From Actinomycetota bacterium (lineage in GTDB: Bacteria; Actinomycetota; Actinomycetes; Nanopelagicales; Nanopelagicaceae), in contig WLNY01000003.1 of assembly GCA_009699575.1 (NCBI GenBank), forward strand, positions 32,426 to 96,425: a stretch of DNA of 64,000 bases. The letters run 5' to 3'. The notes below the pieces were generated by a model that was given only the letters and a program-made list of their open reading frames with translations, did no database searches and was not told the origin of the DNA. Position numbers and translations under genes: made by a program. This document shows positions 1 through 7,536 of this stretch, in pieces (the first letter of the stretch is position 1; each line of letters begins with the position of its first letter).

Positions 1-741
1 GCTCTTTTGTCGGCTCTAATTAAATCTGGTATTTCACCCGAAACTATTACGATTGCAGAGAAACGGCTAGAGCGAAGCGAAGAATTAATTTCTCAATATG
101 GGGTAAGAGCGGGTGAAATTACAACGTGTGATGTAATCCTTCTCGTCGTCAAACCGCAAGATATGCAGGAGTTACTTGCAAGCTTGAAGGGGAAGATTAA
201 TCCCCACGCACTTTTAATAACCTTCGCAGCTGGCAAGAGCACAGAATTTGTCTTAGAACATGCTGGGTCATCGCACCCAGTGATTCGGGTGATGCCAAAT
301 ACAGCATCCCTGATAGGAGCTGGCATGTCAGCCATCTCTCTCGGGAAAAATGTTTCAGAATCTGAGGCAATTTTTGTTAAAGACTTCCTCGCCTGTACGG
401 GCAAAGTTGTTGAAGTTGCTGAGGATTTACAAGATGCGGTCACCGCGACTAGCGGATCTGGCCCAGCGTACTTTTTTGCCTTTGCTGAAGGAATGATTGC
501 TTCAGCTGTCGAACTTGGACTCTCACATGAAGTTGCCACGATTTTAACGACCCAAACTATGTTGGGTGCGGCACGATTGTTAGATGAATCAGGCAAGAGC
601 GCGACAACTCTTCGCGAAAATGTCACAAGTCCCAATGGAACCACAGCTGCAGCGCTGGCAACTTTCTCTGAATCACATCTTGATGCAATTATCGCGCAAG
701 CGATGCGCGCAGCCCGTGATCGTTCGCAAGAACTGGCATAA
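1..741 (+). CDS. proC: Pyrroline-5-carboxylate reductase, 5' end missing
   Basis: Reduces 1-pyrroline-5-carboxylate to proline with NAD(P)H, the last step of proline synthesis, in the cytoplasm. The frame is open from the first base, so the gene starts to the left of the window; the N-terminal dinucleotide-binding glycine motif is outside, and the TTG at position 7 is not a real start. Seen inside: the Rossmann-domain body, the segment PVIRVMPNTASLIGAGM typical of ProC, the dimer-domain motif SGSGPAYFFAFAEGM and the family signature VTSPNGTTAAAL near the C-terminus. In mycobacteria proC also lies just upstream of the small ribosomal protein bS22, as it does here, which supports the call. The visible part (246 codons) accounts for nearly all of the usual 260-280 residues. 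Confidence 0.95.
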   Translation, partial: ALLSALIKSGISPETITIAEKRLERSEELISQYGVRAGEITTCDVILLVVKPQDMQELLASLKGKINPHALLITFAAGKSTEFVLEHAGSSHPVIRVMPNTASLIGAGMSAISLGKNVSESEAIFVKDFLACTGKVVEVAEDLQDAVTATSGSGPAYFFAFAEGMIASAVELGLSHEVATILTTQTMLGAARLLDESGKSATTLRENVTSPNGTTAAALATFSESHLDAIIAQAMRAARDRSQELA

Positions 742-748
742 AATTACG

Positions 749-1960
749 GTGAAGAAAACTGTCATTGTTCTCTCAATAATAAGTTCGCTTCTAATTCAAA
801 GTAACGCTAATGCTGCCACAAAACCTCTTGCAGTAAAAAATTTATCACCTATTTCCACTTCTCCACTTACTCAAGAAGTGCCAAAGATGTTAGTGGCAGG
901 AAATACGATTGTGCTCTATGGGTCAGAAAATAACACAGGCTATCTACGCGCAATAAAATCTGATGGAACCGAGATCTGGAAAATTTCACTTGCCTCATCG
1001 CAAGAAAATATTGCAACTGCAGCTGCACTAGGCCCCGATGGTTCAATTTGGGTTGCAGGCTCAATATCCCTTGTTCAAGCATCAGATACCAACACGATTA
1101 TGACACCCACCCCACCGATTAATCCTGATGGAGTTGTTGCTGAACCCACTCTCCCTCTACGTGGTGACTTAAATGGTATTGCTCTGTGGAAAGTCTCACC
1201 TGCTGGTCAAGTGCTTGGTAATTATTATTTTGATTGCAAAACAACAGTCCTTGTCACTGCAATTGCAGTAAATGCTCAAGGAATTTCAATCGTTGGAATG
1301 GCGGCAACAGAGAATGGAAATAAAGGATTTCTTGCAAATTCAAATAACCAAGGCATAATTTCTCCACCAATATACTTGGGTGCAGTAGATACCGCGCTAG
1401 AAGATGTTCAGAGATTTTCTGATGGAACAATTGTTGTAGCAGGAAGTAGCGGAGAAACTTTAGCCGGAAAGAAAGTTGCCGCAATTCACGATGGAATTCT
1501 GGCAAGATTTAAGAATAATAAAGTTACCTCCCTGATTAGGAGCTCGGCAAACAAGACTTCACGTTCTTGGCGCTCGGTAACTAATTCATTATTTCTCGGC
1601 GGATATGTTCAATCAGGAAATAAGTTTGAATCTGCCCTTACAAAGTTTTCCCCCACATTTGTCCCATCGTGGACGTATCGTTTTGCTTCCAATGGAACTG
1701 CGTTGACGTTGACAACTTCTTCAAATTCTCACTTTGCTTTCCTAGGATCTACAGGAGCTGTGAAAGGGCTATCAACGTGGAAGCCAGTAAAAGCAACAGG
1801 ACTACTTTTGGCTTTCGATGGAAAAGGTCTAATAACTGGCGCTTACAGCGCCCCAGGTACATCGATGCCCGCAGCAATCGGATATTCCAAGGAATTAGGT
1901 GTAATCGTGCTCGGATATAGCCAAACAGCCGTTTCGATTTTTAGACTCATTACCCGCTAA
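749..1960 (+). CDS. Secreted hypothetical protein, probable beta-propeller
   Basis: Function unknown. The open frame extends upstream to 584 inside proC, but the GTG at 749 is chosen because it directly precedes a signal peptide (KKTVIVLSIISSLLIQ, then SNANA before the mature part) and follows the proC stop by 7 nt. The mature protein (about 380 residues) has spaced repeats of the type 'DGTEIWKIS', 'GPDGSIWVAGS', 'SDGTIVVAGSSG', resembling blades of a PQQ/WD-like beta-propeller; this is a fold guess from the repeat pattern only. No lipobox cysteine and no C-terminal membrane anchor are evident, so the product is probably released or wall-associated. There is no clear Shine-Dalgarno; a TAAAAT element sits 4 nt before the GTG. 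In mycobacteria a small HTH gene occupies this place between proC and bS22. Confidence 0.7.
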   Translation: MKKTVIVLSIISSLLIQSNANAATKPLAVKNLSPISTSPLTQEVPKMLVAGNTIVLYGSENNTGYLRAIKSDGTEIWKISLASSQENIATAAALGPDGSIWVAGSISLVQASDTNTIMTPTPPINPDGVVAEPTLPLRGDLNGIALWKVSPAGQVLGNYYFDCKTTVLVTAIAVNAQGISIVGMAATENGNKGFLANSNNQGIISPPIYLGAVDTALEDVQRFSDGTIVVAGSSGETLAGKKVAAIHDGILARFKNNKVTSLIRSSANKTSRSWRSVTNSLFLGGYVQSGNKFESALTKFSPTFVPSWTYRFASNGTALTLTTSSNSHFAFLGSTGAVKGLSTWKPVKATGLLLAFDGKGLITGAYSAPGTSMPAAIGYSKELGVIVLGYSQTAVSIFRLITR

Positions 1961-2015
1961 CCTAGGCCCCTGCACATCCGCGCACAGCGGTGAATTTCTA
2001 GAGAAGGCGTGACAA

Positions 2016-2117
2016 ATGGGTTCCGTAATCAAGAAGCGACGCAAGCGTATGGCTAAGAAGAAGCATAAGAAACTTCTGAAGAAAACACGTATTCAGCGTC
2101 GTAACGCGAAGAAGTAA
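2016..2117 (+). CDS. Small ribosomal subunit protein bS22 (AURKAIP1/COX24 domain)
   Basis: A 33-residue, extremely basic protein ([19 protein letters not shown] then [14 protein letters not shown]). This is the actinobacterial 30S subunit protein bS22, whose C-terminal motif is shared with mitochondrial AURKAIP1/COX24 proteins; it binds rRNA near the decoding region. More than half the residues are Lys or Arg and there is no acidic residue. A good Shine-Dalgarno (GAGAAGG, 2001-2007) lies 8 nt before the ATG. It sits downstream of proC as in mycobacteria. The gene is below the usual length cutoff for ORF calling and is easily missed. Confidence 0.93.
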   Translation: MGSVIKKRRKRMAKKKHKKLLKKTRIQRRNAKK

Positions 2118-2126
2118 CCCACCCTT

Positions 2127-4496
2127 TTAAGCAGTTTGTTTCTTAACCAATACTAGTTTGCCTTTAATTCCGGCAACTAGGTATTGAACGCTGTTTACTC
2201 TGACCCATACGCTCGATATGGGCGATGTCGACTGCCATGAAGAGGCAAGAGCAATTTTGCCTGTTGCATATTCAATTGAGCAGAGTCGGTAGAGACAGTT
2301 AAAAGCCAAATCAGTTGTACTCGTGTTCAGAATTTCTGAAGGATTTCCAAATAACTGCGTCGGGGTGGATGCAATCTGCGTCGGTGATGAAATTTTTGCC
2401 CAACGTAATTGCGTGGCACTTGGAATACTTAGAACAGTTGATGTCATCCATGAGGCAGTAAGCGAACCATTTATTTTCGCAATTGCAACGTCATAACCCG
2501 CTACAGCAATTCCAGGGCCTGTTTCATCCAGCGTTTTGTATTCCCAATCCAAAGGATCAAGAGAAGTCCTGGTAGCCAGACGAATCTCTCCAGAGGTTAC
2601 TTCCTTCTTCGAGTTAAGAGCCCCCACAGAATCATAAAGTATGTATGTGCGATTACGACTTATGTACGTTTTAAGATGGAAAGCAACATCGCCAGTTGTT
2701 CGAGAATCTGTTTTTCTATCCCCATCGATTAGTTCATACTTCCACGGTGAAGTCCCAACTTTGGTGGCTCCTAGAAGGACGCCTTGAGATTCATCTCGGT
2801 AGAAAACTTCAATTCCAGCAGGTGTAATTGCGCATGCATTTGAAACACTCACATCGCTTGCTGTTCTGACGCGAGCTGCAATTTCGTAGGATTGAATCGA
2901 GGGACCGTTTCCATCAACGATTGAGTACGTGAATTTCTTTCCGTCATATGTTGCATACCGTAGATCTTTCTCAACACCATCTGCATAAAACATGTGCAAA
3001 GTTTGCCTCGTACCACTTCCGCTAACGCACAGAGAAATATTGCCTTTGATCACATTTCCGGTTCTGCCACCAGTTGATGTGTGCCCATCGATAGTGCTTT
3101 TCTTCCAAGTAGTTCCTGAAAGGACGGCAAGCTTTAAAAATCCAGATTTACTATCTGTATATGCGATTACCGGCTTGCCATTCAAGGTGGTTGTAGCAAT
3201 AGATTTTCCATCCGCAGCAGCATCTAATACGGTGGAACTCCAAGCTTTACGCGGCGTGACTCCATTTGTCAGTGCTGGTTCTGAGTTACCTAATTCATTT
3301 TTTGCTGTGATTGAAAAAGCGTATTGAACACCATTTTTTAAACCAGTAATCGCTACAGGGCTGGACTTCGTTGACACTTCAGCACCAGTTCGAATATTTC
3401 GTATTACATAGTTGGATATCGCAGCCCCACGAGCATTTGTTGGTGGATCAAATGTAACAATTGCTGACCCGTCGCCAATGACAGCAGTTGGATTGCGCAC
3501 GATTGATGGCAATCCTGCAGCAATTCCTGGCGGTGGAGCATTTCGAAGGTCACTCATCATTGCTAATAAAAGCGGGCCAGGTTCATGAAATACTTCGCCT
3601 GCATCAAGGCTTGGTGTCATTACTGAATCTTTTCCAGCCTTAGAAAAGGTATTTTCATCAAGGTGGCTTACTGATGAACCGACATCGTATTGTTCTGGTG
3701 AGTACATCAGCGGCTTAGTTCCAGAATTCGCAGCGATACCAAGAGGACCGCTCCACTCCAATTTACTGGTGAGTGCCGTACCTAGTTCAACAGATGGAGA
3801 AGGAATGTCAGCTAGTCGACGTCCGTCACTAGTTGTAACAAACGCATCGAAAATAGTGGGTTCATCAAGTGCGCCGGTAGCGAAGAAATCATCATAAGAA
3901 TCAGTAGATAAGAATCCAAGACCATGCGCCAATTCATGAATCATTACTGACATTAAGTCATATTCAAGAGTTGATGGAGCGCCTTCGGTATCAAGATCCC
4001 AAGGTGCTGTCGAGTTAATTTGAATAACGATTTCTGCCGAAGATTTATCTAGATCTTTACCAGCCAGAGCATTAGCAAGCGCTGATGGATACCAGAGAGT
4101 TTGGTCGGGAGCTCCAGTAAATGCTGAATAGTAATTTCCGGGACGCGCGCTTCCCAAAATTGCCGAACTCGTTGACCTGCCCCACGATGCGTCGACATTG
4201 ATTGTTACTTTCGAAGAAAAATTTGCAGCCCATACATCTACGGCCGCTTGCACTTGATTTTTTGCCCAGTCAGGGAATCCTTTATAGTCAACGCTAAATT
4301 TTGATTTTGCATCCAGATTGACATCTCTTGGTGCACCGGTCAATGACGCTGTGCTTGCTGGACCCGCGAGTGTGTAACCCCATACAGTGGAAGGGCGGAC
4401 AAGTGCGCTCGCTGCTGGCGCGGAAATTGGCGAAAAGAGCGCACCAAGTACGACAAGTACCGTGAACGAGGTTCGGATGCGCAATTGTGAATACAT
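2127..4496 (-). CDS. Secreted HExxH metallopeptidase-like protein with FN3 domain
   Basis: A 789-residue exported protein. Residues 1-31 form a signal peptide ending in APAASA. A zinc-metallopeptidase motif HELAHGLGF is at residues 187-195 (H187, E188, H191), followed by a conserved SHLDENTF region near 277-284 and an SVMTP segment near 291. A fibronectin type III domain covers about 330-417 (SIVRNPTAVIGDGSAIVTF to NGVTPRKA). Residues 420-789 are repetitive beta-rich sequence resembling a sialidase-like propeller. The residue where metzincins carry the third zinc ligand (HExxHxxGxxH) is Ser197, so the metal site differs from that family. It is transcribed alone and converges on bS22. A TACCTT -10 element lies 8 nt before the ATG with ATGACC as a plausible -35. 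Extracellular protein degradation is the likely role; the substrate is unknown. Confidence 0.75.
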   Translation of the reverse strand: MYSQLRIRTSFTVLVVLGALFSPISAPAASALVRPSTVWGYTLAGPASTASLTGAPRDVNLDAKSKFSVDYKGFPDWAKNQVQAAVDVWAANFSSKVTINVDASWGRSTSSAILGSARPGNYYSAFTGAPDQTLWYPSALANALAGKDLDKSSAEIVIQINSTAPWDLDTEGAPSTLEYDLMSVMIHELAHGLGFLSTDSYDDFFATGALDEPTIFDAFVTTSDGRRLADIPSPSVELGTALTSKLEWSGPLGIAANSGTKPLMYSPEQYDVGSSVSHLDENTFSKAGKDSVMTPSLDAGEVFHEPGPLLLAMMSDLRNAPPPGIAAGLPSIVRNPTAVIGDGSAIVTFDPPTNARGAAISNYVIRNIRTGAEVSTKSSPVAITGLKNGVQYAFSITAKNELGNSEPALTNGVTPRKAWSSTVLDAAADGKSIATTTLNGKPVIAYTDSKSGFLKLAVLSGTTWKKSTIDGHTSTGGRTGNVIKGNISLCVSGSGTRQTLHMFYADGVEKDLRYATYDGKKFTYSIVDGNGPSIQSYEIAARVRTASDVSVSNACAITPAGIEVFYRDESQGVLLGATKVGTSPWKYELIDGDRKTDSRTTGDVAFHLKTYISRNRTYILYDSVGALNSKKEVTSGEIRLATRTSLDPLDWEYKTLDETGPGIAVAGYDVAIAKINGSLTASWMTSTVLSIPSATQLRWAKISSPTQIASTPTQLFGNPSEILNTSTTDLAFNCLYRLCSIEYATGKIALASSWQSTSPISSVWVRVNSVQYLVAGIKGKLVLVKKQTA

Positions 4497-4504
4497 AGGA
4501 GTAA

Positions 4505-4510
4505 AAGGTA
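4505..4510 (-). promoter_or_regulatory. Predicted -10 box of the metallopeptidase gene
   Basis: On the minus strand TACCTT fits the actinobacterial TANNNT -10 consensus and lies 8 nt before the ATG at 4496. ATGACC 17 nt further upstream is a plausible -35. There is no Shine-Dalgarno between the box and the start, so the transcript would be leaderless or nearly so. Prediction from sequence only. Confidence 0.45.
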
Positions 4511-4570
4511 TCAGGGTGGCATGATCAGGTCATGGTCAGAGAGAAATTCACAGAGAGGACACAGTAATTA

Positions 4571-4828
4571 ATGGCCCACAACCTTGTCACGGTTTACTCA
4601 CGGCATGGGTGTCACCTATGCGACGCGGCGGTGGAGTGCCTAGAAACTATGACGATTGAACTCGAATTCGAAATAGAAATTAAATATATTGATGGCAATG
4701 TGGAGCTAGAGAAAATGTATGGAGAGCAAGTTCCTGTCATTTTAATTGATGGTGAGCACCATGATTTTTGGAAAGTTGACCCAATACGTTTTAGAGCTTC
4801 CCTTGAAAAACATCGTCAGCATCGATAA
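4571..4828 (+). CDS. Glutaredoxin/thioredoxin-fold family protein
   Basis: An 85-residue cytoplasmic thioredoxin-fold protein. The redox motif CHLC is near residues 15-18 (HGCHLCDAAVECL), followed by a VPVILIDG segment containing the cis-proline typical of the fold. It matches the short glutaredoxin-like (DUF836-type) proteins found near HAD-IB phosphatases and redox genes in actinobacteria. A GAGAGGA ribosome site lies 11 nt before the ATG. Its 3' end overlaps the convergent helicase gene by 38 nt, so the last twelve codons of each are antisense to the other. Physiological partner unknown; mycothiol- or thioredoxin-linked thiol exchange is an inference. Confidence 0.8.
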   Translation: MAHNLVTVYSRHGCHLCDAAVECLETMTIELEFEIEIKYIDGNVELEKMYGEQVPVILIDGEHHDFWKVDPIRFRASLEKHRQHR

Positions 4829-6440
4829 TCCTGTAGGAATATCCCTGCTCAGCTAGGAATCGTTGGCGATTTTGAGCAAAATCTTGATCGATGGTGTCTC
4901 TAGAAACAACTGAGTAGAACGTCGCAGATCGGCCATCGGATTTTGGCCGAAGTATTCGACCCAATCGCTGTGCTTCTTCTTGGCGAGAGCCAAATGCTCC
5001 AGAAACTTGAATAGCAATTGTCGCATCCGGAAGATCAATAGAAAAGTTTGCAACCTTGGAAACAACTAGGCAAGTAATTTCTCCTGTGCGAAATTTATTG
5101 AAGAGGATTTCACGTTCTTTTACTGGCGTATCGCCTTTGATTACTGGAACTCCTAGAACTTCTGATAGTTCATCAAGTTGGGTTATGTATTGCCCAATTA
5201 CCAAAATCTGTTCATTTGCATGGTGCGCGACAAGTTCTTCAACAACTGTTCTTTTGGTTTTTGTTGTCGCGCAATATCGGTATCGCTCTTCTGGCTCTGC
5301 AGTCGCGTATGCCAATCTTTCGGCTTCAGTGAGATTTACTCTTACTTCGATACATTGAGCGGGCGCTATGTATCCTTGTGCTTCAATTTCTTTCCAGGGA
5401 ACGTCATAACGTTTTGGTCCGATGAGTGAAAAAACTTCACCTTCCATTCCATCTTCTCGAACCAAGGTTGCGGTCAATCCTAAACGTCGTCGAGATTGAA
5501 TATCGGCAGTGAAGCGAAAGATTGGGGCTGGAAGCAAGTGCACTTCGTCATAAATAATCAATCCCCAGTCGTGAGTATCAAAGAGATCTAGGTGGGCATA
5601 TACGCCATTCTTTTTCTTTGTCATCACCTGATACGTTGCAATCGTTACAGGTCGAATCTCTTTCTTCGCCCCTGAATACTCACCAATTTCATCTTCATTC
5701 AACGTGGTGCGCTTTAAGAGTTCTTCTCTCCACTGTCGAGCGGCAACTGTATTTGTGACGAGAATCAGAGTCGTCGCTTTTGCGTGGGCCATGGCAGCGG
5801 CTCCCACAATAGTTTTGCCAGCACCACACGGAAGCACAACTACACCGGATCCACCATGCCAAAAACCTTCAGCTGCTAACTCTTGATACGGGCGAATTTT
5901 CCAATCTGTTTGCTTGAGCTCAATTTCATGCGCCTGACCATCAACATAGCCAGCGAAATCTTCTGCAGGCCAACCCAATCGCAAAAGGGATTGCTTAATG
6001 GCACCGCGCTGACTTGGATGAACCACGATTGTTTCTGCATCAATTCGAGCACCTAGTAAAGGTGCGATTTTCTTAGCCCGAATAACTTCTTCAAGAACTG
6101 CAGTGTCAGTTGTGACAAGAATTAACCCGTGAATTGGATTGGCTTCAAGTCGCAATCTTCCATAACGAGACATTGTTTCGGCAACATCAACAAGAATGGA
6201 GTGAGGAACCGCATAACGTGAATATTTAATAAGAGTGTCAATCACTAATTCTGCATCATGACCTGCAGCGCGTGCATTCCATAGTCCTAGATTTGTTAGT
6301 CGATATGTATGAATGTGTTCTGGAGAGCGTTCTAGTTCAGCAAATGGAGCAATCGCACGTCGACATTCTGTTGACATTGGATGATCGATATCCAGCAAAA
6401 GTGTTTTGTCACTTTGAACAATCAGTGGTCCATCAGTCAT
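4791..6440 (-). CDS. XPB/Ssl2-type superfamily 2 DNA helicase
   Basis: ATP-dependent 3'-5' DNA helicase of the XPB (ERCC3/RAD25) family, involved in DNA repair or transcription-coupled remodelling. Residues 1-180 hold the XPB N-terminal and damage-recognition-like region. Walker A (CGAGKTIV) is near 205-212, the DEVH box at 298-301 and motif III (GLTATLVRED) at 321-330. The second RecA domain carries motif VI-like QEEAQRLGRILRPK, with a C-terminal YSYRIIDADDVF segment. Length 549 matches the mycobacterial orthologue. The start overlaps the end of the M20 peptidase by 8 nt, and the third gene of the unit encodes the usual helicase-associated partner, so the three genes are probably co-transcribed from about 9.74 kb. 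Confidence 0.92.
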   Translation of the reverse strand: MTDGPLIVQSDKTLLLDIDHPMSTECRRAIAPFAELERSPEHIHTYRLTNLGLWNARAAGHDAELVIDTLIKYSRYAVPHSILVDVAETMSRYGRLRLEANPIHGLILVTTDTAVLEEVIRAKKIAPLLGARIDAETIVVHPSQRGAIKQSLLRLGWPAEDFAGYVDGQAHEIELKQTDWKIRPYQELAAEGFWHGGSGVVVLPCGAGKTIVGAAAMAHAKATTLILVTNTVAARQWREELLKRTTLNEDEIGEYSGAKKEIRPVTIATYQVMTKKKNGVYAHLDLFDTHDWGLIIYDEVHLLPAPIFRFTADIQSRRRLGLTATLVREDGMEGEVFSLIGPKRYDVPWKEIEAQGYIAPAQCIEVRVNLTEAERLAYATAEPEERYRYCATTKTKRTVVEELVAHHANEQILVIGQYITQLDELSEVLGVPVIKGDTPVKEREILFNKFRTGEITCLVVSKVANFSIDLPDATIAIQVSGAFGSRQEEAQRLGRILRPKSDGRSATFYSVVSRDTIDQDFAQNRQRFLAEQGYSYRIIDADDVFQGKL

Positions 6441-7536
6441 TGAGTAAGTCCTTTACGAGTGCATGTAGTAGAGCGCTGCGCTCTTTCATCGTTTTAATAC
6501 TTACCCACTCGTTGCTGGCATGCGCCCCACCACCAACTGCGCCAAGTCCATCGAGCACAGGTGCGCCACTGGCTGCAGCGAAGTTGCCATCGCTAGCACC
6601 GCCAACTGATGCATGGCCAAGTGGTGACATCCCAATACGCTGTGCAACTTTCTCTGCACGTTCGTAGAGTTCCAAAGTCGAAGAAGTTTCTAAGGGTGGG
6701 CGATTAAGCCCACCCGAAATCTCAATTCGCGCATCAGTGTGTTGGGAGGTTATTGATTTGACAGCGAAATCAATTCTGAGAAGTTCAGATGTTGAAAAAG
6801 ATCGAACATCAATATCAAGTACTGCCAAATCTGGAACCGTATTTGTAGTTGTACCTGATCGCAGAAGAGTTGGGACGACAGTGGTACCGAATTCCGAGTT
6901 CTCTAATTGTGCTAACTCTTTAATAATGTACGCAATTTCCACCGTTGCATTAATACCTTTTTCAGGTTCCAATCCAGCATGCGCCGCACGTCCATGGACA
7001 CTTATTTGATACATCGCGGTTCCCTTGCGTCCTGTTTTAACTTTCCCATCAAGTGATGCTTCGAGAACGAGAACTGCTTGAGCGCCTTTAGAAAGCGATG
7101 CAATAAGTGCGCGTGAAGATTTACTTCCTGTTTCCTCATCAGTGGTGGCCACCAAAGCCACATCACCATCTAGACCTTTAAGTGCAAAGAGTCCTTGGAT
7201 AAATCCTGCCTTCATATCAAAGGTGCCTGGACCACGAAGAACATCACCTTGAACTTCCCAGACTGGTGAAAATGATCCTTTGGGCCAAACCGTATCGAGA
7301 TGGGCAAGTAGAACAATTTTTGGTTGCGCAGAACCCCACCAGAAAACTGGGCGGCCTTCGACTTCGCGAATTTCTGCGGGCGTTCCAAGAACGCGAGTAG
7401 CGATATCGCTAGCTAACCGAACAACATCGTGGCACGCCTGAAGATCTTCAGTAGGAGATTCACAACGAGTAAGTGCTTCAAGGGCTGCCAACATGGGGTC
7501 AAGTCTGCCGTATAGCACTTGATTTTCGCTTGTCAT
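6433..7536 (-). CDS. M20 family metallopeptidase (carboxypeptidase G2-like)
   Basis: A 367-residue zinc-dependent exopeptidase or amidohydrolase. Metal and catalytic residues are visible in order: AHLDTVW (His and Asp), GPGTFDMKAG (bridging Asp) and TTDEETGS (catalytic Glu pair). A dimerisation domain lies at about 175-280 (KGTAMYQISVHGRAAHAGLEP) and a C-terminal metal His is in the GGAHASNEW segment. Most similar in layout to glutamate carboxypeptidases that remove C-terminal glutamate from folates or peptides. No signal peptide, so it acts in the cytoplasm, probably on imported peptides. It overlaps the upstream helicase-associated gene by 4 nt and the downstream helicase by 8 nt. Substrate cannot be told from sequence. 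Confidence 0.85.
   Translation of the reverse strand: MTSENQVLYGRLDPMLAALEALTRCESPTEDLQACHDVVRLASDIATRVLGTPAEIREVEGRPVFWWGSAQPKIVLLAHLDTVWPKGSFSPVWEVQGDVLRGPGTFDMKAGFIQGLFALKGLDGDVALVATTDEETGSKSSRALIASLSKGAQAVLVLEASLDGKVKTGRKGTAMYQISVHGRAAHAGLEPEKGINATVEIAYIIKELAQLENSEFGTTVVPTLLRSGTTTNTVPDLAVLDIDVRSFSTSELLRIDFAVKSITSQHTDARIEISGGLNRPPLETSSTLELYERAEKVAQRIGMSPLGHASVGGASDGNFAAASGAPVLDGLGAVGGGAHASNEWVSIKTMKERSALLHALVKDLLND

Noticed and set aside
93..644. 183-codon minus-strand open frame
   Set aside because: Entirely antisense to proC, with no ribosome site and no family resemblance; a shadow of codon structure.
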